Position numbers and translations under genes: made by a program. Source: Dokdonella sp. (GTDB lineage: Bacteria > Pseudomonadota > Gammaproteobacteria > Xanthomonadales > Rhodanobacteraceae). Taken from it: a stretch of 64,000 nucleotides of DNA. Below the pieces are notes generated by a model. That model was given only the letters and a program-made list of their open reading frames with translations, was not told the origin of the DNA and made no database searches. The stretch lies in assembly GCF_019634815.1 (NCBI RefSeq), contig NZ_JAHCAP010000021.1, positions 1 through 64,000 on the forward strand, read 5' to 3'. Numbering within the stretch: position 1 is the stretch's first letter; each line of letters opens with the position of its first letter. Shown here one piece after another: positions 1 to 8,201 of this stretch.

Positions 1-274
1 CGGGAAAGGTCTTTGCTTGACCCTGCTCCCCTCCGTGTACTCCGTGTGCTTCGTGTTTCAGTCTTTTCCGTTTTCGCTACAACCTTCGACGGAGAACGCC
101 AATGACGTTCATGCAGTCGCGGCAATCCGCGTGGCTTCGGGAAAGGTCTTTGCTTGCCCCTGCTCCCCTCCGTGTGCTCCGTGTGCTCCGTGTTTCAGTC
201 TTTTCCGTTTTCGCTACAACCTTCGACGGAGAACGCCAATGACGTTCATGCAGTCGCTGCAAGCCGCGTGGCAA
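1..274. repeat. 137-bp tandem duplication of the pyrF 5' region
   Basis: Bases 1-137 and 138-274 are two head-to-tail copies of one unit. It holds a CTCCGTGTG-rich stretch, a pyrimidine-rich stretch, a ribosome binding site (GGAG) and the first ~12 codons of pyrF. I count substitutions at unit positions 20, 39, 51, 121 and 126 plus the last two bases, so about 95% identity. The left copy starts at the window edge, so the duplication may extend further. Because 137 is not a multiple of 3, the ATG of copy 1 (102) is in another frame than the ATG of copy 2 (239). Seen directly in the sequence. Confidence 0.95.
102..242 (+). CDS. short upstream ORF created by the pyrF 5' duplication (possible leader peptide)
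   Basis: Starting at the ATG of the first repeat copy, a 46-codon frame has the same GGAG ribosome binding site and the same first six codons as pyrF. It then diverges and stops at TGA 240-242, which overlaps the pyrF ATG at 239 as ATGA. This is the arrangement used for translational coupling. Whether it is translated is unknown. It may be just a by-product of the duplication, since its composition (Arg/Leu/Val runs from the CTCCGTGTG repeat) does not look like a functional protein. Confidence 0.35.
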   Translation: MTFMQSRQSAWLRERSLLAPAPLRVLRVLRVSVFSVFATTFDGERQ

Positions 275-1057
275 CGCAATGCGTCGCTGGTCTGCGTCGG
301 GCTCGATCCCGAGCCGGCAAGGTTTCCCGTGCACCTGCGCGGCCGAACCGATGCGGTGTTCGAGTTCTGCCGCGACATCGTCGATGCGACTGCGGATCTG
401 GTCTGCGCATTCAAGCCGCAGATCGCGCACTTCGCGGCGTTGCGCGCTGAGGATGCGCTCGAACGCCTGATCGCGCATATCCATGCAAAGCATTCCGCTG
501 TGCCGGTGATTCTCGATGCCAAGCGCGGCGACATCGGTTCGACCGCGCAGCACTACGCGAGCGAAGCCTTCGATCGCTATCGCGCCGATGCAGTCACGCT
601 CAATCCTTACCTCGGCCGTGATTCGGTCGCGCCCTTTCTCGAACGCGCCGACAAGGGCGCGATCCTGCTGTGCCGAACTTCCAATCCGGGTGGAGCGGAT
701 TTTCAGGCGCTCGATTGCGCTGGCGCACCGCTCTACCTGCACGTGGCCGAAACCATCGCCCGCGACTGGAATGGCAATCGCAACTGCGCGCTTGTGACGG
801 GCGCGACCTGGCCGCAGGAACTGGGTCGCGTGCGCGCCGTGGTTGGCGCCATGCCCCTGCTCGTGCCCGGCATCGGCGCCCAGGGCGGTGATCTCGAGGC
901 CGTGCTCGAACATGGTCTCGACACCAGCGGAAGCGGCCTTCTCATCAGTTCATCGCGCGCGATCCTCTACGCCGGAGATGGCGAGGATTTCGCCATCGCC
1001 GCGCGCGCCGCAGCCCTGCAACTGCGCGACGCGATCAACCGCCAACGCCAAGGCTGA
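239..1057 (+). CDS. pyrF: orotidine 5'-phosphate decarboxylase
   Basis: Converts OMP to UMP, the last step of de novo pyrimidine synthesis, in the cytoplasm. The 272-aa product begins [11 protein letters not shown] and shows the substrate-binding VGLDPEP near residue 20, the catalytic DAKRGDIG near residue 95, and a C-terminal PGIGAQGGD phosphate-binding segment. Length and motifs fit the roughly 270-aa type 2 OMP decarboxylase family. I chose the ATG at 239 because GGAG lies 8 bases upstream and the protein aligns from there; the frame stays open leftwards to 17, but that part is repeat-derived. The upstream 137 bp are a tandem copy of this gene's 5' end, so expression may be altered. pyrB is in the same window (53 kb) but not linked. 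Confidence 0.93.
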   Translation: MTFMQSLQAAWQRNASLVCVGLDPEPARFPVHLRGRTDAVFEFCRDIVDATADLVCAFKPQIAHFAALRAEDALERLIAHIHAKHSAVPVILDAKRGDIGSTAQHYASEAFDRYRADAVTLNPYLGRDSVAPFLERADKGAILLCRTSNPGGADFQALDCAGAPLYLHVAETIARDWNGNRNCALVTGATWPQELGRVRAVVGAMPLLVPGIGAQGGDLEAVLEHGLDTSGSGLLISSSRAILYAGDGEDFAIAARAAALQLRDAINRQRQG

Positions 1058-1119
1058 AGGTGTCCCGGCCTTGCGGATGACCGGGCCCGAAGCGTTCGAA
1101 CAAGGCGCAACGAGCTTTC

Positions 1120-3753
1120 TCAATCCGATTCGAATCCGCTGCCAAAGATCACGTCGTTGCGCCAGATCTGCCGGGTGCTTTGGACCTGCGCAGGGGATCT
1201 GCCGTCTCCATGCGTGCGGCCGACGGCACGCAAATACGAGAAACCGAGCGGCACCTGGACGCCGGTGCGCTGCCACCCCCCGGCGACACGTGACATCAAG
1301 CCCAGCGCGCTGTAGCTGATGCCATCGATCGAGGCATACAGTGTGGGCGACCCATCCACTTCCGGACCATTGCCGGAGCGCAACCAAGTAGCCGTATCGC
1401 CTTGAAGATCGAGCGACTGTCGCGCGGACTCAGGCCGCGACAAGCGAGCCAGATAGGTCCGCACCGCCCCGCCGAGTTGCGTGAAGGCGCCAGACAACAG
1501 GATCTTGCCATCGGCCTCCACCGTCACTTTTCCCTCGCTCCCCACGGGGGCAACGAAATCGGTGTCGAGACTGCCATCTGCATTCAGGCGTGCCAATCCC
1601 GAACGGCTGTAGCCGCCGATGCTGCCGAACAGTCCGCTGAGCAAGTACTTGCCGTCGGCCTGCAGGGCCATGTGCTGGACGTTGTCGTTCGGCGTCGGAG
1701 GCACGAAGCTGACATCGGGACTGCCGTCGCTCATGAGCCGCGCGATGAACGCACGCTCGAAGCCGCCCACATGGAGGAATGAACCACCGATTGCGATCTT
1801 GCCGTCCGGCTGCAAAACGATCGCATGGACAGACCCTTCGCCGAGAGCACCCCCTGCGAAGCTCATGTCGAGGCTGCCATCGGAATCGAGTCTGGCCAAG
1901 GCCTGACTCACGTGCCCCGCCACATTCGAGAAAGAGCCGCCAATCAGGATGCGGCCATCCTGCTGCACGGCCAGGGCATTGATGTAGCTGTCCACCTCGA
2001 CATCGGCAAAGCTCGGATCAAGACTGCCGTTTGCGTTCAATCGTGCGAGATACGTTCGCGGCTGCCCGTTGATGACGGTGAAGTCCCCACTGATCAGGAT
2101 CTTGCCATCGGCCTGCAGGGCCATGATGCCAACCGAGCCATCGATGTCCGGACCGACAAAGCTGGTATCGAGGCTACCGTTGTCGTACAAGCGGGCCACG
2201 CGTTTTCGAGCCTGCCCGTTGACCGTATTGAACCACCCGCCGATCAGGATCTTGCCATCGGCCTGGAACGCAAAACCGTTGACTGACAGGTCGGCCGTGG
2301 CCAGGAACGATTCCTCGAGGCGACCGGATGCATCCAGCCGCGCAATGTGTTGGCGCGGCTGCCACTGAAACTGGGTGAAGTTGCCGCCCAGCAGAATCTT
2401 GCCGTCCGCTTGCACGGCACTGGTATGAATGAAACTGTCGGAATGCATGTCGACCAGCGTGGCATCCACGCTGCCATCGACGTGGATCCGCTCCAGCGGC
2501 TGGCAAACTCCGGGCAACAACGAGATGCAGTGCCCGCCAAAGACGACATTGCCATCGGCTTGCAGGGCCAGGCTGAGGACTGTGCCATGCGTCATGCGGT
2601 TGGCAAATGCCGGATCAAGGCTGCCATCGGAGTGCAGGCGCGCGATTCCTTCGCGCGTTTGCCCGCCGACGTTTGTGAACTCGCCGCCGATCATCACCGT
2701 TCCATCGGGCTGCAGGAGCAAGTCATTGATCGCGCCATCGATGCCCGGGCCGTAGAAGTCCGGATCGACGCTGCCATCCGCATTCAAACGCGCAATGTTG
2801 GTGCGTGCAAGACCATCGATGTTGGCGAAATCGCCAGCAACCAGCAGCTTGCCATCGGCCAGGGGCACGAGCGCGCGGACCGGGCCATCGACGTTCGGGT
2901 CGCGGAAACTGGTGTCGAGGCTGCCATCGGCCTTGATCCGAGCGAGATGCTTGCGGCTGGCACCGCCGACTGAAGTGAACGCGCCGCCGATCAGAAGTTT
3001 TCCATCGGGCAGTCGGGCCACGACGTCCGGCATCCCGTCCAGGTTAGCGTCCACGAAGCCCGGATCGACCGCGCCATCGGGATGCAGACGGGCAAGATAC
3101 GGCCGCGCAATGCCGCCGATCGACGAGAAGGATCCGGCAACGAGCAGCTTGCCATCGGGCAGGATCGACAGACTCGACATTGACCCATCCATGCCGCTGC
3201 CACTGAAGGCCACGCCCGGATCGCCGAAACTCGCATCGACACTACCATCGGGCATCAATCGGGCAAGCCGCATGCGCCCCTGCCCATTCACCGAAGTGAA
3301 CAGTCCACCGAACAGGATCTTGCCATCGTCCTGCACCGCAATGGCCGTACCGATGCCATCGGTGATCGTGCCCATCAGGCCGGGATCCAATGTGCCGTCC
3401 GGCAGCAATCGGCACAGACTGGCGCAATGCTGGTTGTTGACGGTGATGAAGTCTCCTGCGAAAAGAATCTTGCCGTCTGCCTGCACGGCAACCGTCGTTA
3501 CGAAACCTGGAGTCGGTCCCACATTGGACGTGATGACCATCGGCGCAAAGCCGTCGTTGATGTTTTGCGCAAGCGCCGGAAGCATGAGCGAAGCGGCCCC
3601 GAGAGCGAGCAGCAACCGGACACCGCAATGCAGTCCTCGCCGGAAAGTTCCGTCGACAACCCGATCCAGCGGTTCTGCCCCGCGACGTCCAATGGCAATC
3701 CCGTGCACGCCTGACAGGCGAGCGGCCAAACCCGTGAAAACCCGAACCCTCAT
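1120..3753 (-). CDS. secreted delta-60 repeat (beta-propeller-like) protein
   Basis: An 877-aa exported protein of unknown function. After a long basic N-terminus comes a signal-peptide hydrophobic segment (GVRLLLALGAASLMLPALAQ, about residues 43-62). Then follow 14 consecutive ~50-aa repeats with the core ADGKILxGGxFTxVxGxxRxxLARLxxDGSLDxxF, the delta-60 repeat found in surface and extracellular propeller-like proteins. A ~100-aa non-repeat tail ends in IFGSGFESD. The start at 3753 is set by GGAGG eight bases upstream; the frame is open to 3906 but without a good ribosome binding site. It is transcribed divergently from the winged-helix regulator at 3950, so that protein may control it (inference). 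The last residues resemble an IFxxGFE ending I associate with exported proteins of Lysobacterales. Confidence 0.85.
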   Translation of the reverse strand: MRVRVFTGLAARLSGVHGIAIGRRGAEPLDRVVDGTFRRGLHCGVRLLLALGAASLMLPALAQNINDGFAPMVITSNVGPTPGFVTTVAVQADGKILFAGDFITVNNQHCASLCRLLPDGTLDPGLMGTITDGIGTAIAVQDDGKILFGGLFTSVNGQGRMRLARLMPDGSVDASFGDPGVAFSGSGMDGSMSSLSILPDGKLLVAGSFSSIGGIARPYLARLHPDGAVDPGFVDANLDGMPDVVARLPDGKLLIGGAFTSVGGASRKHLARIKADGSLDTSFRDPNVDGPVRALVPLADGKLLVAGDFANIDGLARTNIARLNADGSVDPDFYGPGIDGAINDLLLQPDGTVMIGGEFTNVGGQTREGIARLHSDGSLDPAFANRMTHGTVLSLALQADGNVVFGGHCISLLPGVCQPLERIHVDGSVDATLVDMHSDSFIHTSAVQADGKILLGGNFTQFQWQPRQHIARLDASGRLEESFLATADLSVNGFAFQADGKILIGGWFNTVNGQARKRVARLYDNGSLDTSFVGPDIDGSVGIMALQADGKILISGDFTVINGQPRTYLARLNANGSLDPSFADVEVDSYINALAVQQDGRILIGGSFSNVAGHVSQALARLDSDGSLDMSFAGGALGEGSVHAIVLQPDGKIAIGGSFLHVGGFERAFIARLMSDGSPDVSFVPPTPNDNVQHMALQADGKYLLSGLFGSIGGYSRSGLARLNADGSLDTDFVAPVGSEGKVTVEADGKILLSGAFTQLGGAVRTYLARLSRPESARQSLDLQGDTATWLRSGNGPEVDGSPTLYASIDGISYSALGLMSRVAGGWQRTGVQVPLGFSYLRAVGRTHGDGRSPAQVQSTRQIWRNDVIFGSGFESD
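1440..3515 (-). repeat. 14 tandem ~150-bp coding repeats (delta-60)
   Basis: The coding repeats of the preceding gene are visible in the DNA as CTTGCCATCGGC or close variants recurring every ~150 bases on the plus strand. Units are diverged (roughly 40-60% at protein level by eye), so this is an old array and not a recent expansion. The seventh unit (about 2470-2610) is the most degenerate: it replaces the GGxFT core with GGHCISLLPGVC and carries two Cys. Boundaries are approximate. Confidence 0.8.
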
Positions 3754-3949
3754 GGCATTCCTCCCATGGCTCCGCGCAAGCGATTCGTCACCACGTGGCG
3801 ACAACCCGAAGTGTTTCGAGCGGGCCACGGCATGTCTTCGGGAAACTCCGAAGAGCGTCTGATTGCGCCATTGGAAAGTGCTTGGGAAAACCTCTGGATT
3901 TCGCAACCCATTGATTTGCTATGCTCGTTGGGGGTGGCAAGCTTTCGGG

Positions 3950-5005
3950 ATGGACGTGGACTCAGCGGCCAGCGTGATCCGTTTTGCCAATGTCGAAATC
4001 GACTTCGACGGACATCGCCTGCGGGTCGACGGCAAGACCTGGCCGCTTGAGCCCAAGGCGTTCGCCGTATTGGCCCTGCTCGCCCGCCGGCCCGGCCATC
4101 TATTCACCCGCGAGGAAATCCTCGACGCGGTGTGGGGTCACTTCCATGTCTCGCCGGGCGTACTCAATCGCATCGCCAGCTTGCTGCGGCAGGCCCTGGG
4201 CGAGAACGCCCAGCAGCCTCGCTGGTTGCATACCGTGCATGGTGTCGGCTATCGCCTGGACTTGCCGGAAGACCTGACGATCGATGCGCCTGCCGCGCAG
4301 AAAGCTGCGCCGCAGGCGGTTTCGAGTGAGCGCGCGCCCATCAGGGAGCCGCTCTCGGGGAACCCGGCCGCGCATGGGATCACTGCGCCGCAGGCAGTCA
4401 TCCGCCGAACGCGCGCGGGGCGCCGTGGCCTGCTGTTGATCTTGCTCACGACCCTGGCCATTGGCGCGTCATGGCAGGTGTGGCGCATGACGGTGCATGC
4501 AGCGGATCCGGCTTTGCCAGACAAGACGCACCGGCCGACCTTGACCACCGTTGCGGTGCTGCCCTTGGCCAATACATCCGGGGATCCAAGCCAGCAGTTC
4601 TTCGCAGACGGAATTTCCGACAACCTGATCGACACCCTGTCCAAGTTCGACGGCTTGAAGGTGATCGGCCGGATATCCTCGTTCCGGTTCCGCGACAGTC
4701 ACGAAGACATCGAGGCAATCGGCGCTCAGCTGGGTGTCGCTTTCATCATCAGCGGCAATGTGCAGCATGCCGGCAATTCGGTGCGAATTGGCGTGGATCT
4801 GATCTCGACCACGGATGGTCACACCGTCTGGGCTGAGCACTACGACCGCCCATACCAGAATCTGTTCGCCCTGCAGGACGAAATCACGCATGCGGTCGCC
4901 GTGGCCTTGCGAGCGAAGCTGCGTTCTCCCGACGATGCATCAAACCAGGGCGACCGCCCCCCAACGGCAACATCGATGCCTACAACGCCTATCTGCATGC
5001 GCTGA
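3950..5005 (+). CDS. CadC-like membrane-anchored winged-helix regulator, N-terminal part (frame broken at 4957-4962)
   Basis: The 351-aa frame holds an OmpR/PhoB-type winged-helix DNA-binding domain (residues ~10-105, ending in TVHGVGYRL) and an Ala/Pro-rich linker. One membrane segment follows (~158-178, RRGLLLILLTTLAIGASWQVW), then a periplasmic TolB/FlgO-like region (~195-315, TVAVLPLANTSGD and HTVWAEHYDRP). This architecture is the one-component CadC/ToxR type: DNA binding in the cytoplasm, sensing outside. Just after this domain the frame runs into unrelated residues and stops at 5005, while the expected TPR continuation is open in the -1 frame from the C6 run at 4957-4962. ATG 3950 was chosen because the domain starts a few residues later; a TATGCT at 3920-3925 could be its -10 element. 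Divergent from the delta-60 gene. Confidence 0.8.
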   Translation: MDVDSAASVIRFANVEIDFDGHRLRVDGKTWPLEPKAFAVLALLARRPGHLFTREEILDAVWGHFHVSPGVLNRIASLLRQALGENAQQPRWLHTVHGVGYRLDLPEDLTIDAPAAQKAAPQAVSSERAPIREPLSGNPAAHGITAPQAVIRRTRAGRRGLLLILLTTLAIGASWQVWRMTVHAADPALPDKTHRPTLTTVAVLPLANTSGDPSQQFFADGISDNLIDTLSKFDGLKVIGRISSFRFRDSHEDIEAIGAQLGVAFIISGNVQHAGNSVRIGVDLISTTDGHTVWAEHYDRPYQNLFALQDEITHAVAVALRAKLRSPDDASNQGDRPPTATSMPTTPICMR

Positions 5006-5109
5006 AGTATTGGCACGAGGAAGACTTCCCCGCCGCCGCCGAGCAACTGGAGCGCGCTGTCCAGCTCGCCCCGAACTACGCGATCGCATGGGCGCAGCTG
5101 TCGGGGTCG

Positions 5110-5961
5110 TTGAGCACCATGTCCAGATTCCTGGACAACGATCCATTGATCGCCCGGCAACACAAGCAACGCGCGCACGAAGCAGCGGACAAGGCGCTCG
5201 AATTGGCGCCAGGCCTTGGCCAAGCCCACGCTGCTCGCGCCTATCTGGAGTTTTACGAGTTCATGCATGAAAGCGCCTTGGTCGATTGCCGTCATGCAGT
5301 TCAACTGGCCCCCGAAGACGACATGGTTCTCAATGGTTGCGCCTTTACCCTCACCGGTATTGGCCGGACCACCGAGGCCCTCGGCTTGCGCGAACGCCTG
5401 CTGACGATCGAACCACTGTACAGCGTCAATATCGTCAGGTATGCGCAACTCCTGATGGTGGCCGGGCGACTGGACGAAGCGAAAAAATTTCTCCGCACCG
5501 CGGAGACCCTTTCGCCATCGACAGTCAGCAAGCTTCTCTTGCGGATCATCGCCATCATTCGCGGGGAAACAAACGCCGCTTTGGAAATCAGCATGCAGCT
5601 GCCGTTCCCGCAGAAGGAGATGGGGGCGGCGATGGCACTGCAAGGCTCCGCTGACCGGAACGCGGCGGATGCGGCGCTGGCGAATGTCCTCGCCAATGAA
5701 ACCTTGACGAGCACCTCGGCGTACGAAATCGCACAGACCTATGCCTTGCGCGGCGATCTTGAGCAAACCCTGCGATGGCTGGAACGCAGCCACCCCGGGG
5801 ATCTCCTGTTCGTACTGAACGACCCGCTGATCCTGCGCTTCCGCGACGACCAGGCTCTGATCGCCTTCTGCAAGAAGATCGGGCTGCCTGCCCCGAATGA
5901 AAGCGATGCCTTGAGCATCGACCAGATTCGCGCACTGGCTGCAAACGCCAGGCGCAATTGA
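5110..5961 (+). CDS. TPR-containing C-terminal part of the same regulator
   Basis: This frame encodes tetratricopeptide-like helices (HEAADKALELAPGLGQAHAARAYLEF, then DCRHAVQLAPEDDMVLNGCAFTLTGIGRTTEAL). It is in fact open from 4963, where it reads NGNIDAYNAYLHALKYWHEEDF, the usual first TPR after a TolB-like domain in CadC-type regulators. So it is almost surely the second half of the gene that starts at 3950; joined, they would give about 670 aa. A separate start at TTG 5110 or ATG 5119 has no convincing ribosome binding site. The split could be a real mutation, a sequencing error in the C run, phase variation by slippage, or programmed -1 frameshifting. Confidence 0.75.
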   Translation: MSTMSRFLDNDPLIARQHKQRAHEAADKALELAPGLGQAHAARAYLEFYEFMHESALVDCRHAVQLAPEDDMVLNGCAFTLTGIGRTTEALGLRERLLTIEPLYSVNIVRYAQLLMVAGRLDEAKKFLRTAETLSPSTVSKLLLRIIAIIRGETNAALEISMQLPFPQKEMGAAMALQGSADRNAADAALANVLANETLTSTSAYEIAQTYALRGDLEQTLRWLERSHPGDLLFVLNDPLILRFRDDQALIAFCKKIGLPAPNESDALSIDQIRALAANARRN

Positions 5962-6148
5962 AGGTATCCCCGAAGTGGCCATCAAGGCGTGCCGTCACCA
6001 GGACGCCGGTCCGCATTGAAATCGCGGTGGTCTGCTTGAACCGACCCGCGTTCGCGCGCCATGATGCCTCGTTCCGCTTGTTGAGATCGTGCAAGCACTT
6101 TGCGTGGTCCGCCCAAGCGGCCTTGTGTCACCGGCAGAGGCTTACCTG

Positions 6149-6180
6149 CGTCACCCGCTGCCGCATACGGCGGGGTGACG
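6149..6180. promoter_or_regulatory. inverted repeat in the leader of the OPT transporter gene
   Basis: CGTCACCC at 6149-6156 pairs perfectly with GGGTGACG at 6173-6180, with a further CCG/CGG pairing around a CATA loop. It lies about 70 bases before the transporter start, in the 287-bp gap 5962-6248 that otherwise shows no gene. No T-run follows on the plus strand, so it is not an obvious intrinsic terminator; it could be an operator or a leader hairpin. Confidence 0.5.
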
Positions 6181-6248
6181 CCCCGCGCTTCCTGTGATCT
6201 GATAGCCCGTCCCGGCCTCCGGGCACAGCCCATCCGACGAGGTGTTCG

Positions 6249-8192
6249 ATGAGTTCCCAGTCCAGCGCGGTGCAACCAGTGGCCCAGTTGACCCTGCGCG
6301 CGATCATTCTTTCGGTGATCCTCGCGGTGATCCTCGCCGCAGCCAATGCCTATCTCGGCTTGTTCGCGGGCCTCACGATCGCCACGGCGATTCCCGCAGC
6401 CGTGGTGTCGATGGGCGTGCTGCGGCTGCTCGGTGGCGGCACCATCCTCGAGAACAACATCGTGCAGACCGGCGCGTCGGCTGGCTCATCGATCGCGGCC
6501 GGGGTGATCTTCACGATCCCCGCGCTGATCATCCTCGGTTACTGGCAGGACTTCCGCTATTCCTGGGTGCTCGCGATCGCTGGCCTCGGTGGCCTGCTCG
6601 GCGTGCTGTTCTCGGTGCCGTTGCGGCGCTCGATGATCGTCGAGGAACCCCTGCCCTTCCCCGAAGGCAAGGCGGCAGCCGAAGTACTCAAGGCCGGCGA
6701 CAACCCGGGGCCTGGCCTGAAGATCCTCGGCCTGTCCGGCCTCATTGGCGCCGTCGTGAAGCTCGCTGCGGCAAGCGGCCTGCGCATGATCCCCGACACC
6801 GCCGCGAGCGCAGGCTTCCTCGGCAAGTACCTGGGTTACCTCGGCACCAACCTGTCGCCGGCCTTGCTCGGCGTGGGTTACATCGTCGGTCTCAATGTCG
6901 GCATCGTGGTCGTGTCCGGCTCGATCCTGTCCTGGCACATCGCGATTCCTGCCTATTTCGCCTGGTTCATGGATACCGACCCCACGCTGGCCGCAAGCAT
7001 CGCCAACGCAAGCGCAGCCGATGCGGCCGGCGCGATCTGGTCGGCGAAGATCCGCTATCTGGGCGTGGGCGCGATGCTGATCGGCGGTGTGTGGACGCTG
7101 TTCTCGCTGCGCAAGTCCCTGCTCAACGGCGTGAAGAGTGGCTTTGCCGCCGCGCGCAAGGGCGCCGATGCGGCGATCGCCGAAACCGAACGCGACATTC
7201 CGATGAAGTGGATGCTGGTTGCGCTGGTTGCGTTCGTTATTCCGCTTGCCCTGCTCTACCACGCGATCGTGCAGACCTGGGGCGTGAGTATCACGATGAC
7301 ACTCATCATGATCGTCGCCGGCTTCCTGTTCGTGTCGGTGTCAGCCTATCTCGCCGGCCTGGTCGGTTCTTCCAACAACCCGGTGTCCGGCATCACGATC
7401 GCGACGATCCTGTTCGCCTCGGTCGTGCTCGTGCTCATGCTCGGGCGCGAATCGTCGATCGGCGCGGTGGCCGCGATCATGATCGGTGCGGTGGTGTGCT
7501 GTGCGGCTGCTGTGGGCGGCGACAACCTGCAGGACCTCAAGGCCGGTTATCTCGTCGGCGCGACACCGTGGAAGCAACAGCTCATGCTCGCGATCGGCGC
7601 GTTCTCCTGCGCGCTCATCATGGCGCCCGTGCTCAACCTGCTGGCCGCCGCCTACGGCATCGGCGCGCCCACGGCCGAACACCCCAATCCCTTGTCGGCG
7701 CCGCAGGCAACCCTCATGGCCTCGGTCGCCAAGGGCATGTTCGGCGGCCAGTTGCCGTGGACGATGATCGGCATCGGCGCCGCGATCGGCGCGGCAATCA
7801 TCGCGCTCGACGAATGGCTGAAGTCGCGCAAGTCGCATTTCCGCGTGCCGGTGCTCGCGGCGGCAATCGGCATTTATCTGCCGCTGGAACTCATGGTGCC
7901 GATCTTCCTCGGCGGCCTGCTCGCGCATTTCGTCGAGAAGAAGCACGGCGTCAAGGTGGAGGATGAAGCCGAGCGCGACCGCGTGCATCGTCCGGGCACG
8001 CTGTTCTCGGCGGGCCTGATCACCGGCGAGGCGCTCATGGGCATCGCGATCGCGATCCCGATCGTGGTGAGCGCGCGCGCCGATGTGCTCGCGCTGCCCG
8101 AAGCCTTCCATTTCAACCAGTGGATAGGCCTGGCCGTGCTCACTGTCGTGGGTTGGCTGCTCTACCGCACGGGCGCGCGCAAGCAAGCCTGA
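6249..8192 (+). CDS. oligopeptide transporter, OPT family
   Basis: A 647-aa polytopic inner-membrane protein of the OPT (oligopeptide transporter) superfamily. It has about 14-16 hydrophobic segments, an early Gly/Ala-rich LRLLGGGTILENNIVQTGAS stretch and the family hallmark SNNPVSGITIATILFAS at about residues 374-390. Family members carry out proton-coupled import of peptides or metal chelates; the substrate cannot be told from sequence. The start is supported by GAGGTG 5-10 bases upstream. Stands alone, convergent with the glycosyltransferase gene (9 bases between stops), with an inverted repeat in its leader. No metallophore genes are near. Confidence 0.9.
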   Translation: MSSQSSAVQPVAQLTLRAIILSVILAVILAAANAYLGLFAGLTIATAIPAAVVSMGVLRLLGGGTILENNIVQTGASAGSSIAAGVIFTIPALIILGYWQDFRYSWVLAIAGLGGLLGVLFSVPLRRSMIVEEPLPFPEGKAAAEVLKAGDNPGPGLKILGLSGLIGAVVKLAAASGLRMIPDTAASAGFLGKYLGYLGTNLSPALLGVGYIVGLNVGIVVVSGSILSWHIAIPAYFAWFMDTDPTLAASIANASAADAAGAIWSAKIRYLGVGAMLIGGVWTLFSLRKSLLNGVKSGFAAARKGADAAIAETERDIPMKWMLVALVAFVIPLALLYHAIVQTWGVSITMTLIMIVAGFLFVSVSAYLAGLVGSSNNPVSGITIATILFASVVLVLMLGRESSIGAVAAIMIGAVVCCAAAVGGDNLQDLKAGYLVGATPWKQQLMLAIGAFSCALIMAPVLNLLAAAYGIGAPTAEHPNPLSAPQATLMASVAKGMFGGQLPWTMIGIGAAIGAAIIALDEWLKSRKSHFRVPVLAAAIGIYLPLELMVPIFLGGLLAHFVEKKHGVKVEDEAERDRVHRPGTLFSAGLITGEALMGIAIAIPIVVSARADVLALPEAFHFNQWIGLAVLTVVGWLLYRTGARKQA

Positions 8193-8201
8193 TCGAATTG
8201 C

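Noticed and set aside
25..200. CTCCGTGTG-type short repeats as a CRISPR-like array.
   Set aside because: The units are 9 bases, contiguous, without spacers, and part of a larger 137-bp duplication.
1440..3515. Regular ~150-bp DNA periodicity as a satellite or recombination array.
   Set aside because: It is coding: each period is one delta-60 protein repeat with conserved protein motifs and diverged DNA.
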